Shown here piece by piece: positions 56,160 to 64,000 of a stretch of 64,000 nt of DNA (positions within the stretch are counted from its first letter, which is position 1; every line of letters begins with the position of its first letter). Under the pieces are notes generated by a model. That model did no database searches and was not told the DNA's origin. It saw nothing but the letters and a program-made list of their open reading frames with translations. Source of the stretch: Sacculina carcini (Eukaryota > Arthropoda > Thecostraca > Sacculinidae); assembly GCA_916048095.2 (NCBI GenBank), contig OU696575.1, positions 5,982,501 through 6,046,500 of the forward strand. The letters run 5' to 3'. A program made the position numbers and the translations under genes.

Positions 56160-56168
56160 CTGTCAAAC

Positions 56169-57397
56169 TGGACATGCACTCAATATGAGGACGTTGATCA
56201 AGCCTACAGTGATTTTCTACACCAGTTCATCACGCTCGTTGAACATTGTTTCCCTGTTCGCAGAATCAGCAGATACAATAGAATGGAAACTAGGCCATGG
56301 ATGACAAGTGCACTGAAAACATCATGTAAATATAAAAACAAACTCCATAAGAAATTCCTAGAGACTCGATTAGAAAAAGATAATATGAGATATAAGGAAT
56401 ATCGAAACATGTTGACTTCCCACATACGTCAGGCGAAACAAAATTTCATCTCAAATGCGCTCCACCAAGCAAAAAATGACACAAAAAGCACATGGAAAAT
56501 TCTGAACAAAGCGTTAGGACGAGAAAAAACTGACACTCATTCATGTGTGTTTCATCAGAACGGCCATGATTACAAATCGGGCGATGATATCTCGAACGCA
56601 TTTAATAACTTCTTTGTTGAAGCAGCCAATGATGTGACAAAAAATATTCCAAAAGCCACGGCAGATCTCAAGACAATAAATATGAAAAGAGTTGAGTCAA
56701 CAATTTTCCTGAGTCCTGTCACCCAAGCTGAGGTCTACAACGTCATCATGTCATGTGAGAGCAAGAAATCCTGTGATGATGACTTTATCGACATGAGATT
56801 GCTAAAAACAGCGGTCAGGTTCATTTCAACACCTCTTCAGTATGTTTGCAACCTGTCGTTCACACATGGAGTTTTCCCTGCTCAAATGAAAACAGCCAAA
56901 GTCATACCAATTTTCAAAAAAGGCAAAAGAACAAATTTCACAAATTATAGACCAATTTCTCTTCTTCCTCAATTTTCAAAAATTCTAGAAAAATTGTTTG
57001 ATTCAAGATTGAGCTCGTTTATTTCCAAAAACAAAATCATAAATTCTGGTCAGTATGGGTTTCAGTCGAAAAAGTCTGTGAATGACGCAATCGCCGATAC
57101 CATAGAATTCATTTCCAACTCCTTGGACAAGAACAATTTCACAATAGGAATATTTGTAGATTTGAGAAAAGCGTTTGACACAGTGAATCATCGAATACTT
57201 TTAAATAAGTTGGAAGTGTACGGCATACGAGGCAAGGCTAAAGATTGGGCTGAGAGTTATCTGAATGAACGTCACCAAATGGTCGATTATCGTGGGGCGA
57301 TATCGGACAAAAAAGTCATCACATGTGGAGTCCCACAGGGGTCGGTCCTTGGCCCTAAACTTGTTCTCCTGTATATTAACGACTTACTCAGCGTATC
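56169..57397 (+). CDS. LINE A ORF2, part 3: linker and reverse transcriptase
   Basis: It resumes directly with WTCTQYEDVDQAY. The linker contains PWMTSALKTSCKYKNKL and WKILNKALG. The reverse transcriptase follows: VIPIFKKGKR, NYRPISLLPQFSKILEK, GIFVDLRKAFDTVNH (first catalytic Asp) and GVPQGSVLGPKL. It ends at YINDLLSVS just before the expected FADD box, where LTR element 3 begins. No stops are seen. Confidence 0.92.
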
Positions 57398-57564
57398 TGT
57401 GGAGTTTGTATGCGTGTTTGTGTGTGTGTGTGTGTGTCTGTTTGTCTTTGTGTGTGCGTCAAAGTGTATGTACGAGCAAGTGTGATTTAGTGTGTGCTAT
57501 CCTTGTTCGTTGTCCAGTGCTTGAAGCGGCGTCACGTGACTCGTACACTTTAAGGTTATATAAG

Positions 57565-58133
57565 TGTAGTTCCGCATTCCCCGCAACCGTCATTGTTGCT
57601 TCGTTCTCCGTCATGTCTCGGTAGACAACCAGAAATTAGGAAACGTGTAATTACAGTCTCGAATAAACTCGGAATGACTGAACGAATATAAATACTTAGA
57701 TAATAACAAAAGATAACAGTAACCCGTGAGTGAACAAACGACTCAATAAACTACCGGGTAACAATAACCCGTGAGTGAACGAACCACTCAATAAACCACC
57801 GCTACCGCCGTAAATCCCATTTCAACACAACGCAACACCGCCGCACGCTTCACACACACTGCCCAACATTCACCCTCCAGTTCACGCGTTGAGAATCGCC
57901 CGATGCAGGCGATCGTTTGTACATTCATCCAATAATCAACCAATCAGAAAACAATACGCCAATACGTCATCAACGCCTGCAAGTTCACACACAAGCATAC
58001 ATGCACGCTCGCACACACGCACACGCAGGCTACCCGCACGCGCAGGCTATAAGCCACGCCTCAACACACTGCACCGCAAACAGTCAGCTGATACAAATGC
58101 CTTAATGCGCAAGCATCTCCACTTCACACTACA
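57565..58133 (-). repeat. LTR element 4, 3' LTR
   Basis: 569 bp, TGTAGTTCC...CACACTACA on the plus strand. Confidence 0.95.
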
Positions 58134-61100
58134 CCCCACCCTGATCTCCAAGATCACAACATAAACACCGGGGAGGTGGTCGCCGTACCCGCGCCCCTCT
58201 CCGAACGCCTTCGGCTGGCACGGTCGTCGGTTCCCGTCTATCAGCATCAACTTCTGGACGTGCTGCATCATCATGAACTCCAACAGCGTCGACTCGCTCA
58301 TGTACTGACGATGAAGCTCGTCCAGCCACATCTGCATTGGAAGTGGAGTGGGACACGGGACCACCGACCCACAGCGGAGAGTCGTTGGTTGATGACATAT
58401 CGTCGGGTGGCTCGGCTTCCACACCATGCTCGTTCCTGCGTCGAAGATCTCGGACATGACGCGGCACACCGTCAACCTCGACCACCTGCTCAGACACAAC
58501 ACCACTTACCACTCCTTGTGCCGACCGCTCGGTGCATCTGGTCCCACGCTGACGAACCCATACTGCGTCACCAGTCGTGAATCTAGACCGCCCACTACCG
58601 GAAATCTCTCCTTCTCTTGGCTGGTTAACCCGAGGTCTCGCGTAGTCTCGTACTCTATAGTTGTAGACACAATTGGCTGGTGCGCTGTCTCCAGTCTCTC
58701 CGTCGCGAGGCGTGACGTTATATAAATGAACAGCCTCAGTGATGCTGCAACCCTTTCTAGCAGCAATGACTTTCACGGTCCTATGATTGCGCTCAACAAT
58801 CGCATTCCCACTTGCAGCATACGCCGCTCTGAAACGTAGCTTGATGCTCCACTGTGCTGCAAGCGCCGCAAACGACCGACTTCTGAAAACTGTATCGTTG
58901 TCGCAAAGTAGTTCAGCTGGTGCACCTCTCTCAAAAAATATCCTCTCCAAGTGCTGTATGACCTGATAACTGTCGGCCGCACGCAGTTGTCTCCACAAGC
59001 TAAACCGCGAAGGGCCACAGTCAACGACAGTCAGGTACGACTGATTGTCGTAATGAGTAACGTCAATGGCCAGGCGACTCCAGATATCAGCAACGCTCAG
59101 CGCGCCGTGTCGCCATTTGACCGGTGCCGGATCGATAGCGTTGCATACATCACAACGACGAACCACCTCGCGTACATCCGATCGCTTCACAGGTCTAGCG
59201 AGGTCACGTTTGGCAAAAAATAATGTTCGACGTATTCCTGGATGCCCTGCTCGCTCATGAATGTTTACAATATCCTCGGCGACTGAGCCACGGACTGCTG
59301 GAGCCGCAGCTGCCGCGCCTACAGCTGTTGATTCGCTGCCAAGCCAACTGGTTGGCACACGCGTGAGAGCATCTGCCAAATTTTCGGCGGATCGAACCAG
59401 CCGCACCTTCACTCGTAATCCGAGTTCATCCACCATCTGTTTGATGAGGCACACTCTCCGTCGTATCAGCATTTCGCCATGCGCTTTTGTCCGGAGCCTG
59501 GCACGACCGCTCAGTGCATCACCAATCCAATGGTGAACAGTTGCAGAATCCGTGCGGAGGTCTATCACCTTCATACCCCACGAAACGGCCATGTTGATAC
59601 CTCTGATGGCAGCGTCCAGCTCGGCCATGTTGATATGAGTGACTTCATCTCGACGAAGCCAGCATGCGTCCTCGATTACTCCCGAGTCCTTAGTCTCCAA
59701 CACCACTCCGAGAGCAATCGCGCTGGCATCAGTCCACACAGTTACCTCTTCTCCGGTCACCCGCCATACTCCCCGCGCTGGATCTTCATTCTTGAGTCTG
59801 TTAATGACATTTGAAATTTTGTTCTCCACAGACCGGTCATCAACGACATCATCCCATCCTTGAGTCACAGAATTCACACACCGCTTCATCCAGGAGGCAG
59901 CAGGTCTTAACCATCCAACCACCGGTAGATGAGCAACCAGACGGCCGCACCACGAAAACACCGACCTGCGAGTCATTGGCCCATTAATTGGTGGTATAGG
60001 ATTATCCCTGCTCCACGCCAATCCGTTCTGCTGTCGCCGAACGCTCAGACCCAGTACACGACATGAGGGGTCGGCCCGCAATGCGGTTTTACAGGTGAGC
60101 CCATATCTGGAGAGATGCTTGCTCACTTCATCTGCGCTCAGCACAGACTCATCGACAAGAATGTCGTCAATGTACGATGAAGCTGCTCTGTCGACATTTG
60201 GATCTTGCTTACACACGAAGTTGACGATCTCTTTCATTATGATAGGAGCCGCACTTAGCCCGAACCCCAACCGAGTCAGACAATATCGCTTGTTAGATAT
60301 TATTACTGTTTGGTAACACCAGAGTGCAGGCTCGACTTCAACCTGGAGATAGGCGCGCGTCAGATCCAACAAGGCTATACGGTCGCCCCGCCTCCTCCAC
60401 TCTCTGAGTTTGTGATGGCAGACGTCAGCATCCGCCGTATGTATTTCCACGAATTGATTTAATTGGCGAAAGTCCATCACCGGCCTGACTTTGGATTTAT
60501 TCTTTTGGCTGACTGCCATGAGTGGGATGAGTCCTCTTACTGGCCCATGAGCGCGTTCATCGTATTCAACGAGCCATCCGGCGTCAATCCAAGATTGTAG
60601 CTCCGACCGGTACTCATCGCGGGCATGTGGAGCAATCGCATATTCAGCCGTCCGGTTCGTCAGCACACTCGGACGTTGCGACCACTTCCACTTCACTCTC
60701 CACGAGTTTTTATTTGCATCGAAATATGCCACGAAGTCTTTGCCCTCAAGCTCACATCCACCACCCACACCTTTCCCATTCGCTGCTGCCGCAGCACACA
60801 GTTCCCGCTGAGCAAGTGCATCTTCTACTCCCCACGTCAGTTTCCGCCTCGAGTCCAACATCATGCCACCCATTGCCACAATACCGTCAAGTCCGAGAAT
60901 GAAATCAAAACCGGCTGGCCGGTGCTTCACCACCAGCACGCTGAGCTCGAATGCCTTGCCTCCGTCCACCGCGATCTGCGCTGGCCAACTACCCTGACAT
61001 ATCATCTGAGCTCCGCTAATAGTCAACAACGACTCACCATGAAATTCCGCCAGCCCTCTGCACAACGACTCCGATATTATACTCCTAGTACATCCAGTGT

Positions 61101-61152
61101 CAACTAACGCAAGGCACTGAACGTCGTTGACTAACACACGAGTGGTGACCAT
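58129..61152 (-). CDS. LTR element 4 Pol
   Basis: A 1007-codon frame, 36 bases after the Gag frame ends. Protease: CLALVDTGCTRSIIS (~15). RT: KVRPVMDFRQLNQFV, ALLDLTRAYLQVEV, RLGFGLSAAPI, YIDDILVDES (~327). RNase H: VWTDASAIALGVVLE, NMAELDAAIRG, RTDSATVHHW, ADALTRVP. Integrase: HERAGHPGIRRT, CDVCNA, AIDVTHYDN, LLCDNDTVFRS, NAIVERNHRTVK. The C-terminal domain is GDAVWVRQRGTR. It is the same branch as element 1. The last codons run a few bases into the 3' LTR. Confidence 0.93.
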   Translation of the reverse strand: MVTTRVLVNDVQCLALVDTGCTRSIISESLCRGLAEFHGESLLTISGAQMICQGSWPAQIAVDGGKAFELSVLVVKHRPAGFDFILGLDGIVAMGGMMLDSRRKLTWGVEDALAQRELCAAAAANGKGVGGGCELEGKDFVAYFDANKNSWRVKWKWSQRPSVLTNRTAEYAIAPHARDEYRSELQSWIDAGWLVEYDERAHGPVRGLIPLMAVSQKNKSKVRPVMDFRQLNQFVEIHTADADVCHHKLREWRRRGDRIALLDLTRAYLQVEVEPALWCYQTVIISNKRYCLTRLGFGLSAAPIIMKEIVNFVCKQDPNVDRAASSYIDDILVDESVLSADEVSKHLSRYGLTCKTALRADPSCRVLGLSVRRQQNGLAWSRDNPIPPINGPMTRRSVFSWCGRLVAHLPVVGWLRPAASWMKRCVNSVTQGWDDVVDDRSVENKISNVINRLKNEDPARGVWRVTGEEVTVWTDASAIALGVVLETKDSGVIEDACWLRRDEVTHINMAELDAAIRGINMAVSWGMKVIDLRTDSATVHHWIGDALSGRARLRTKAHGEMLIRRRVCLIKQMVDELGLRVKVRLVRSAENLADALTRVPTSWLGSESTAVGAAAAAPAVRGSVAEDIVNIHERAGHPGIRRTLFFAKRDLARPVKRSDVREVVRRCDVCNAIDPAPVKWRHGALSVADIWSRLAIDVTHYDNQSYLTVVDCGPSRFSLWRQLRAADSYQVIQHLERIFFERGAPAELLCDNDTVFRSRSFAALAAQWSIKLRFRAAYAASGNAIVERNHRTVKVIAARKGCSITEAVHLYNVTPRDGETGDSAPANCVYNYRVRDYARPRVNQPREGEISGSGRSRFTTGDAVWVRQRGTRCTERSAQGVVSGVVSEQVVEVDGVPRHVRDLRRRNEHGVEAEPPDDMSSTNDSPLWVGGPVSHSTSNADVAGRASSSVHERVDAVGVHDDAARPEVDADRREPTTVPAEGVRRGARVRRPPPRCLCCDLGDQGGV

Positions 61153-61187
61153 CGGCGCCGTTTCGGTAGAGGAGAAGAGACTGGCAC

Positions 61188-61970
61188 CTACGTCTCCCCT
61201 CCTTGGCCGTTTTCCGGACAGCGTGAACAGATATGCCCGATTTCACCACACTTGAAACACGTGGGCCCAGTTCTCCCTTTTCCAGGGCCATTTTTTCGGC
61301 GAGAGCAATAACGCGCGGAATGCCCGGCTTGGTTACACAAGAAACACTTGAAGGGTTTTATCTGCTGGTCGTAATCACGCGTTGTCGAACGAGCAGCCAG
61401 TCCAGTGTTAACGGTGTGGGTCGCTTCTGACAAAATCACCCTTGTCCTGTCCACGACTTCGGTCAGCGTCATAGCGTCGAGCTTGGCGTTCGCCCTGAGG
61501 ACATGTCGCACAGTCTGTGGGATCCCTGAGACGAAAGCACATTTTATTGAGACTGGGTCGGTTATATTGCACCTGGCTCCCAGTCTGCGCAGGTCGGACA
61601 GCAACACATCAACACACTCACCTTCGCTCAATCTTCGCCCCACAAAAGCGTCGTACGCTCCGAAAGTATCCATGCCAAACGCGGTCTGAAGAGCTTGCTC
61701 CACTTTTTCAAGGTCCAGCTGTTCCACATCGGGGAGGCAGTCCACGACAGCATATGCATCACCTGTAACTCTCATCCCAACAACTTGGGCCACATCGCGC
61801 ACGCCTCGGAGTCGACACATTTTCCGAACTTTGCTGAGCCATTCTGTGGGGTCCTTTTTGCCGTCATACTCCGGCACCAGCCTCAGGTCGAAAGCCACAT
61901 TACTTGCCGCCGAAATAGCTTGTAGTTCCGCATTCCCCGCAACCGTCATTGTTGCTTCGTTCTCCGTCAT
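61188..61970 (-). CDS. LTR element 4 Gag, starting inside the LTR
   Basis: A 260-codon frame begins MTENEATMTVAGNAELQ within the 5' LTR, reads through the primer-binding site (AISAA) and continues FDLRLVPEYDGKKDPTEWL. The only methionines before the conserved core are at 61970 and 61949, both inside the LTR. Later motifs are RRLSEGECVDVLLSDL and two zinc knuckles (CFLCNQAGHSARYC, CFKCGEIGHICSRC). Translation must begin upstream of the primer-binding site. Confidence 0.88.
   Translation of the reverse strand: MTENEATMTVAGNAELQAISAASNVAFDLRLVPEYDGKKDPTEWLSKVRKMCRLRGVRDVAQVVGMRVTGDAYAVVDCLPDVEQLDLEKVEQALQTAFGMDTFGAYDAFVGRRLSEGECVDVLLSDLRRLGARCNITDPVSIKCAFVSGIPQTVRHVLRANAKLDAMTLTEVVDRTRVILSEATHTVNTGLAARSTTRDYDQQIKPFKCFLCNQAGHSARYCSRRKNGPGKGRTGPTCFKCGEIGHICSRCPENGQGGET
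61909..61920 (-). other. Primer-binding site of element 4 matching the 5' end of tRNA-Phe
   Basis: The plus strand reads GCCGAAATAGCT directly against the LTR, which is the start of animal tRNA-Phe itself. The genomic (minus) sense is therefore its complement over exactly 12 bases. The same 12 bases occur in element 3. Confidence 0.7.
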
Positions 61971-62489
61971 GTCTCGGTAGACAACCAGAAATTAGGAAAC
62001 GTGTAATTACAGTCTCGAATAAACTCGGAATGACTGAACGAATATAAATACTTAGATAATAACAAAAGATAACAGTAACCCGTGAGTGAACAAACGACTC
62101 AATAAACTACCGGGTAACAATAACCCGTGAGTGAACGAACCACTCAATAAACCACCGCTACCGCCGTAAATCCCATTTCAACACAACGCAACACCGCCGC
62201 ACGCTTCACACACACTGCCCAACATTCACCCTCCAGTTCACGCGTTGAGAATCGCCCGATGCAGGCGATCGTTTGTACATTCATCCAATAATCAACCAAT
62301 CAGAAAACAATACGCCAATACGTCATCAACGCCTGCAAGTTCACACACAAGCATACATGCACGCTCGCACACACGCACACGCAGGCTACCCGCACGCGCA
62401 GGCTATAAGCCACGCCTCAACACACTGCACCGCAAACAGTCAGCTGATACAAATGCCTTAATGCGCAAGCATCTCCACTTCACACTACA
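61921..62489 (-). repeat. LTR element 4, 5' LTR
   Basis: 569 bp partner of 57565-58133. It contains the first ~16 codons of Gag at its inner end. Confidence 0.95.
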
Positions 62490-62673
62490 ATAAGCGCTGT
62501 GTTCCATTGTGAAGGAGGAGTGAGTGATCAGTTGCGGCCGTGAGAACTGAGCGTGCGCTTGAGTGAGTTGTGGTGCGAGATTGGTGGATTATTGTGTGTG
62601 GTGTGTGTGCGTATATTCCAGTGAACCTGTGCGCGAGTGTGCACACAATATACAGGTGTTTTTTTTTATTACA

Positions 62674-62685
62674 AGCTATTTCGGC
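62674..62685 (+). other. Primer-binding site of element 3 matching the 5' end of tRNA-Phe
   Basis: AGCTATTTCGGC directly follows the LTR end TTATTACA. Its reverse complement GCCGAAATAGCT is the first 12 bases of animal tRNA-Phe as I recall it. Confidence 0.7.
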
Positions 62686-62689
62686 TATA

Positions 62690-63520
62690 ATGCAGCCTTC
62701 ACAAGATTTCAAGACTACAACAAACGTCGTGTCCTCGTTGCAGCCGCCCTATGTTTCGCTGGGAAACATGGCCGCACAGAATGTTGCAGGTTCTAGCGCC
62801 GTTGCTGCCGAGGTTCAGTCTCAACCAACGTTCGACGCTCGTCTACTAGCGGAGTTCGACGGTAATGGAGACGTAGCGGAATGGCTTATCAGAGCCGAGA
62901 CTCTGTGCAGCCTTCGAGGAGTGGACGTCACCAGCGTGCTTCCGCTGAGACTAACCGGTGGAGCGTTTGCGGTATGGACTCAGCTGCCGGTGACCAGCAG
63001 GTGTCATTTGCCGTCGGTAAAACAGGCTCTTTATGCCGCATTTGCACTCGACGAGCATGCGGCCTACGAGGCATACACAAAACGCCGACTGCGTCCAGGC
63101 GAGTCTGTGGATGTGTATTTAGCGGATTTACAAAGACTTGCGTCATTATACGGAGGCGTGCCAGAACGTGCCCTGGTTTGCGCGTTTGTCGCTGGGCTGC
63201 CTGATGAGGTGAGGCGCATCATTCGAGCCGGCGCAAGAGCCGATGCATTGGATCTGGCTAGCGTGCTGGTGCGAGCACGCAATGTGTTGAGCGATGAGCG
63301 CATGTACGCTGCTGTCGTGCCACCAGCTGGTGCCAGTGGTTATTCTGCATATCGTTCGCAGAACGCGCGTCGAAGAAGATCGCCTCAAATTTGCAGGAGA
63401 TGTGGTGCAGCGGGACACTTCGCTGCTGTTTGCCCCTCCTCGCGATCTTTTATTCGAGATAACGCGCCCGGTTCCGCAGCTTCATCGCGAGCGGGAAACG
63501 AAGGAGGGGGAGATGCGTAA
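62690..63520 (+). CDS. LTR element 3 Gag
   Basis: It starts MQPSQDFKTTTNVV five bases after the primer-binding site, although the frame is open further upstream through that site. The core reads FDARLLAEFDGNGDVAEWL, LRLTGGAFAVWTQLP and RRLRPGESVDVYLADL, closely parallel to element 1. One zinc knuckle (CRRCGAAGHFAAVC) lies near the end. Confidence 0.88.
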   Translation: MQPSQDFKTTTNVVSSLQPPYVSLGNMAAQNVAGSSAVAAEVQSQPTFDARLLAEFDGNGDVAEWLIRAETLCSLRGVDVTSVLPLRLTGGAFAVWTQLPVTSRCHLPSVKQALYAAFALDEHAAYEAYTKRRLRPGESVDVYLADLQRLASLYGGVPERALVCAFVAGLPDEVRRIIRAGARADALDLASVLVRARNVLSDERMYAAVVPPAGASGYSAYRSQNARRRRSPQICRRCGAAGHFAAVCPSSRSFIRDNAPGSAASSRAGNEGGGDA

Positions 63521-63549
63521 GCGCCAGCCTTCTTCCCCGTGAAAATCCG

Positions 63550-64000
63550 CGCGCATGCGGTGGCGTTTTACCAACCGTGCAGCTGATTGTCGACGGTCGA
63601 TGTCTACGAGCATTGGTAGACACTGGCTGCACTGACACGCTCATACACTCGGCCTTGTGTGCTGAATGGCGCCCCAGTAGATTGCGGATGTCGACGATGG
63701 GCAGTCAGCCTCTCGTCTGCTGTGGCACTTGCGTTATTAACGTTAAGACAACGGCCGGTCACTCCGCAACTATTGACGCACTAGCCGTGGCGGAGCGTCC
63801 ATTGGGGTACGACGTTGTGCTAGGTATTTCGGGCATACAAGCACTCGGTGGAGTCACTGTGCTATCCGCCGATCATGTGTGTTTCTCCCAAGACAACACA
63901 ACTGAGCACGAGACTGTCCGAGCGGCAGCCGCAACGAAGACACCAGCAGTGGCGGCTCCGTGCGTTGACACGTCAGATTTTCGTGTTCAATTTGATGCTA
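63550..64000 (+). CDS. LTR element 3 Pol, start (protease), partial
   Basis: In a frame different from Gag, the aspartic protease reads VQLIVDGRCLRALVDTGC then TDTLIH, with a second landmark YDVVLGISGIQALGG. The frame is open to the window edge, where the N-terminus of RT should begin. The exact start is unclear. Confidence 0.8.

Larger units (their letters stand above)
49480..56163 (-). mobile_element. LINE B: 5'-truncated L2/CR1-like LINE, interrupted by a CsRn1-like element
   Basis: LINE B's own DNA is 49480-50872 and 55664-56163 (about 1.9 kb), inserted antisense into LINE A. Its 3' end (left) has a GCGCTATATGAAATACATG box and a TTG-rich tail, as in L2-like LINEs. The right end falls inside the coding frame, so the endonuclease is missing. 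CAAAC (49475-49479 and 56164-56168) is the probable target duplication. The CsRn1-like element inserted later with GATA duplications. Confidence 0.9.
43072..57397 (+). mobile_element. LINE A: two-ORF non-LTR retrotransposon, interrupted three times
   Basis: The element's own DNA is 43072-44495, 48885-49479 and 56169-57397 (the 5' untranslated part lies left of 43072). It is cut by LTR element 1 (duplication AAAAC), by LINE B (duplication CAAAC) and by LTR element 3. With the insertions and one duplication copy set aside, the ORF2 frame carries on without a stop through the first two junctions. The piece within the window ends inside the reverse transcriptase at YINDLLSVS. The rest lies past 64000, on the far side of LTR element 3. 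Domain order and the PHD-like ORF1 fit the jockey/CR1 group. Confidence 0.9.
57565..62489 (-). mobile_element. LTR element 4, looks whole, inside the 5' LTR of element 3
   Basis: The 4925-bp element is flanked by ATAAG (57560-57564 and 62490-62494). Its two 569-bp LTRs (57565-58133 and 61921-62489) look identical by eye, so it is among the youngest insertions here. On the minus strand: 5' LTR, tRNA-Phe 5'-end-type primer-binding site, Gag, Pol, a purine tract (GGGTGGGG) and the 3' LTR. Gag and Pol are separate frames. The Gag start codon lies inside the 5' LTR. Confidence 0.95.
57398..64000 (+). mobile_element. LTR element 3, 5' part, interrupted by LTR element 4 and cut by the window edge
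   Basis: It starts TGTGGAGTTTG directly after the LINE A frame. Its 5' LTR is split by element 4 (ATAAG duplication): 57398-57564 plus 62495-62673, about 346 bp. An unusual primer-binding site (62674-62685), Gag and the start of Pol follow. It is related to element 1 (Gag and protease alike) and shares its primer-binding site with element 4. Integrity cannot be judged beyond 64000. Confidence 0.85.

Noticed and set aside
57889-58164. Duplicate open frames at 57889 and 62245 (MRIARCRRSF)
   Set aside because: They lie in the two LTR copies of element 4 and are identical only for that reason.
61909-61920. A real tRNA-Phe gene on the plus strand
   Set aside because: Only the first 12 bases are present, directly beside an LTR. 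The sequence after them is LTR, with no D-loop, anticodon or T-arm.

Overview
The window is intron-rich, repeat-rich metazoan nuclear DNA. Eight minus-strand exons of one host gene can be read: the class III phosphatidylinositol 3-kinase PIK3C3 (VPS34). Their donors, acceptors and phases fit together, and they run from about 31.4 kb down to base 1. The 5' end of the gene (first coding exon) was not found, and the kinase half lies beyond the left edge. An interstitial CCTAA tract, dense CA/TA microsatellites, a DD41D-type mariner and piggyBac copies fit an arthropod best. This is only a weak inference.

From 1 to 31 kb the introns are swollen by repeats. A tandem pair of ~3 kb units (4.9-10.8 kb) carries a recurring CCCGTCGTGCGG motif. 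There is an old LTR-element fossil (10.8-12.5 kb), hAT-like and TA-flanked MITEs, two piggyBac elements with TTAA target sites and internal palindromes, a solo LTR split by a mariner, a pogo/Tigger-like element split by a 542-bp foldback, and CA (UG in RNA) tracts abutting six of the eight splice acceptors. A truncated CR1/L2-like LINE lies at 32.2-34.6 kb, and a whole-looking Ty3-like element with identical 128-bp LTRs at 37.4-42.4 kb.

From about 42.4 kb to the right edge there is a nest of elements. LINE A (ORF1 with PHD-like and CCCH fingers, ORF2 with endonuclease and reverse transcriptase) is cut three times: by LTR element 1 (44496-48879), by LINE B (which itself holds a CsRn1-like LTR element), and by LTR element 3, whose own 5' LTR is cut by LTR element 4 (57565-62489). 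Target-site duplications support most junctions, and the LINE A and LINE B reading frames still match across their insertions, so the nest is young.

The most striking signal is in LTR elements 1, 3 and 4. The 12 bases directly after each 5' LTR are an exact complement of nucleotides 1-12 of a tRNA (tRNA-Ile for element 1, tRNA-Phe for elements 3 and 4), not of a tRNA 3' end. The match starts at tRNA base 1 and stops exactly at the LTR edge. This suggests a retrotransposon lineage primed by short 5' tRNA fragments ending in the D-arm.
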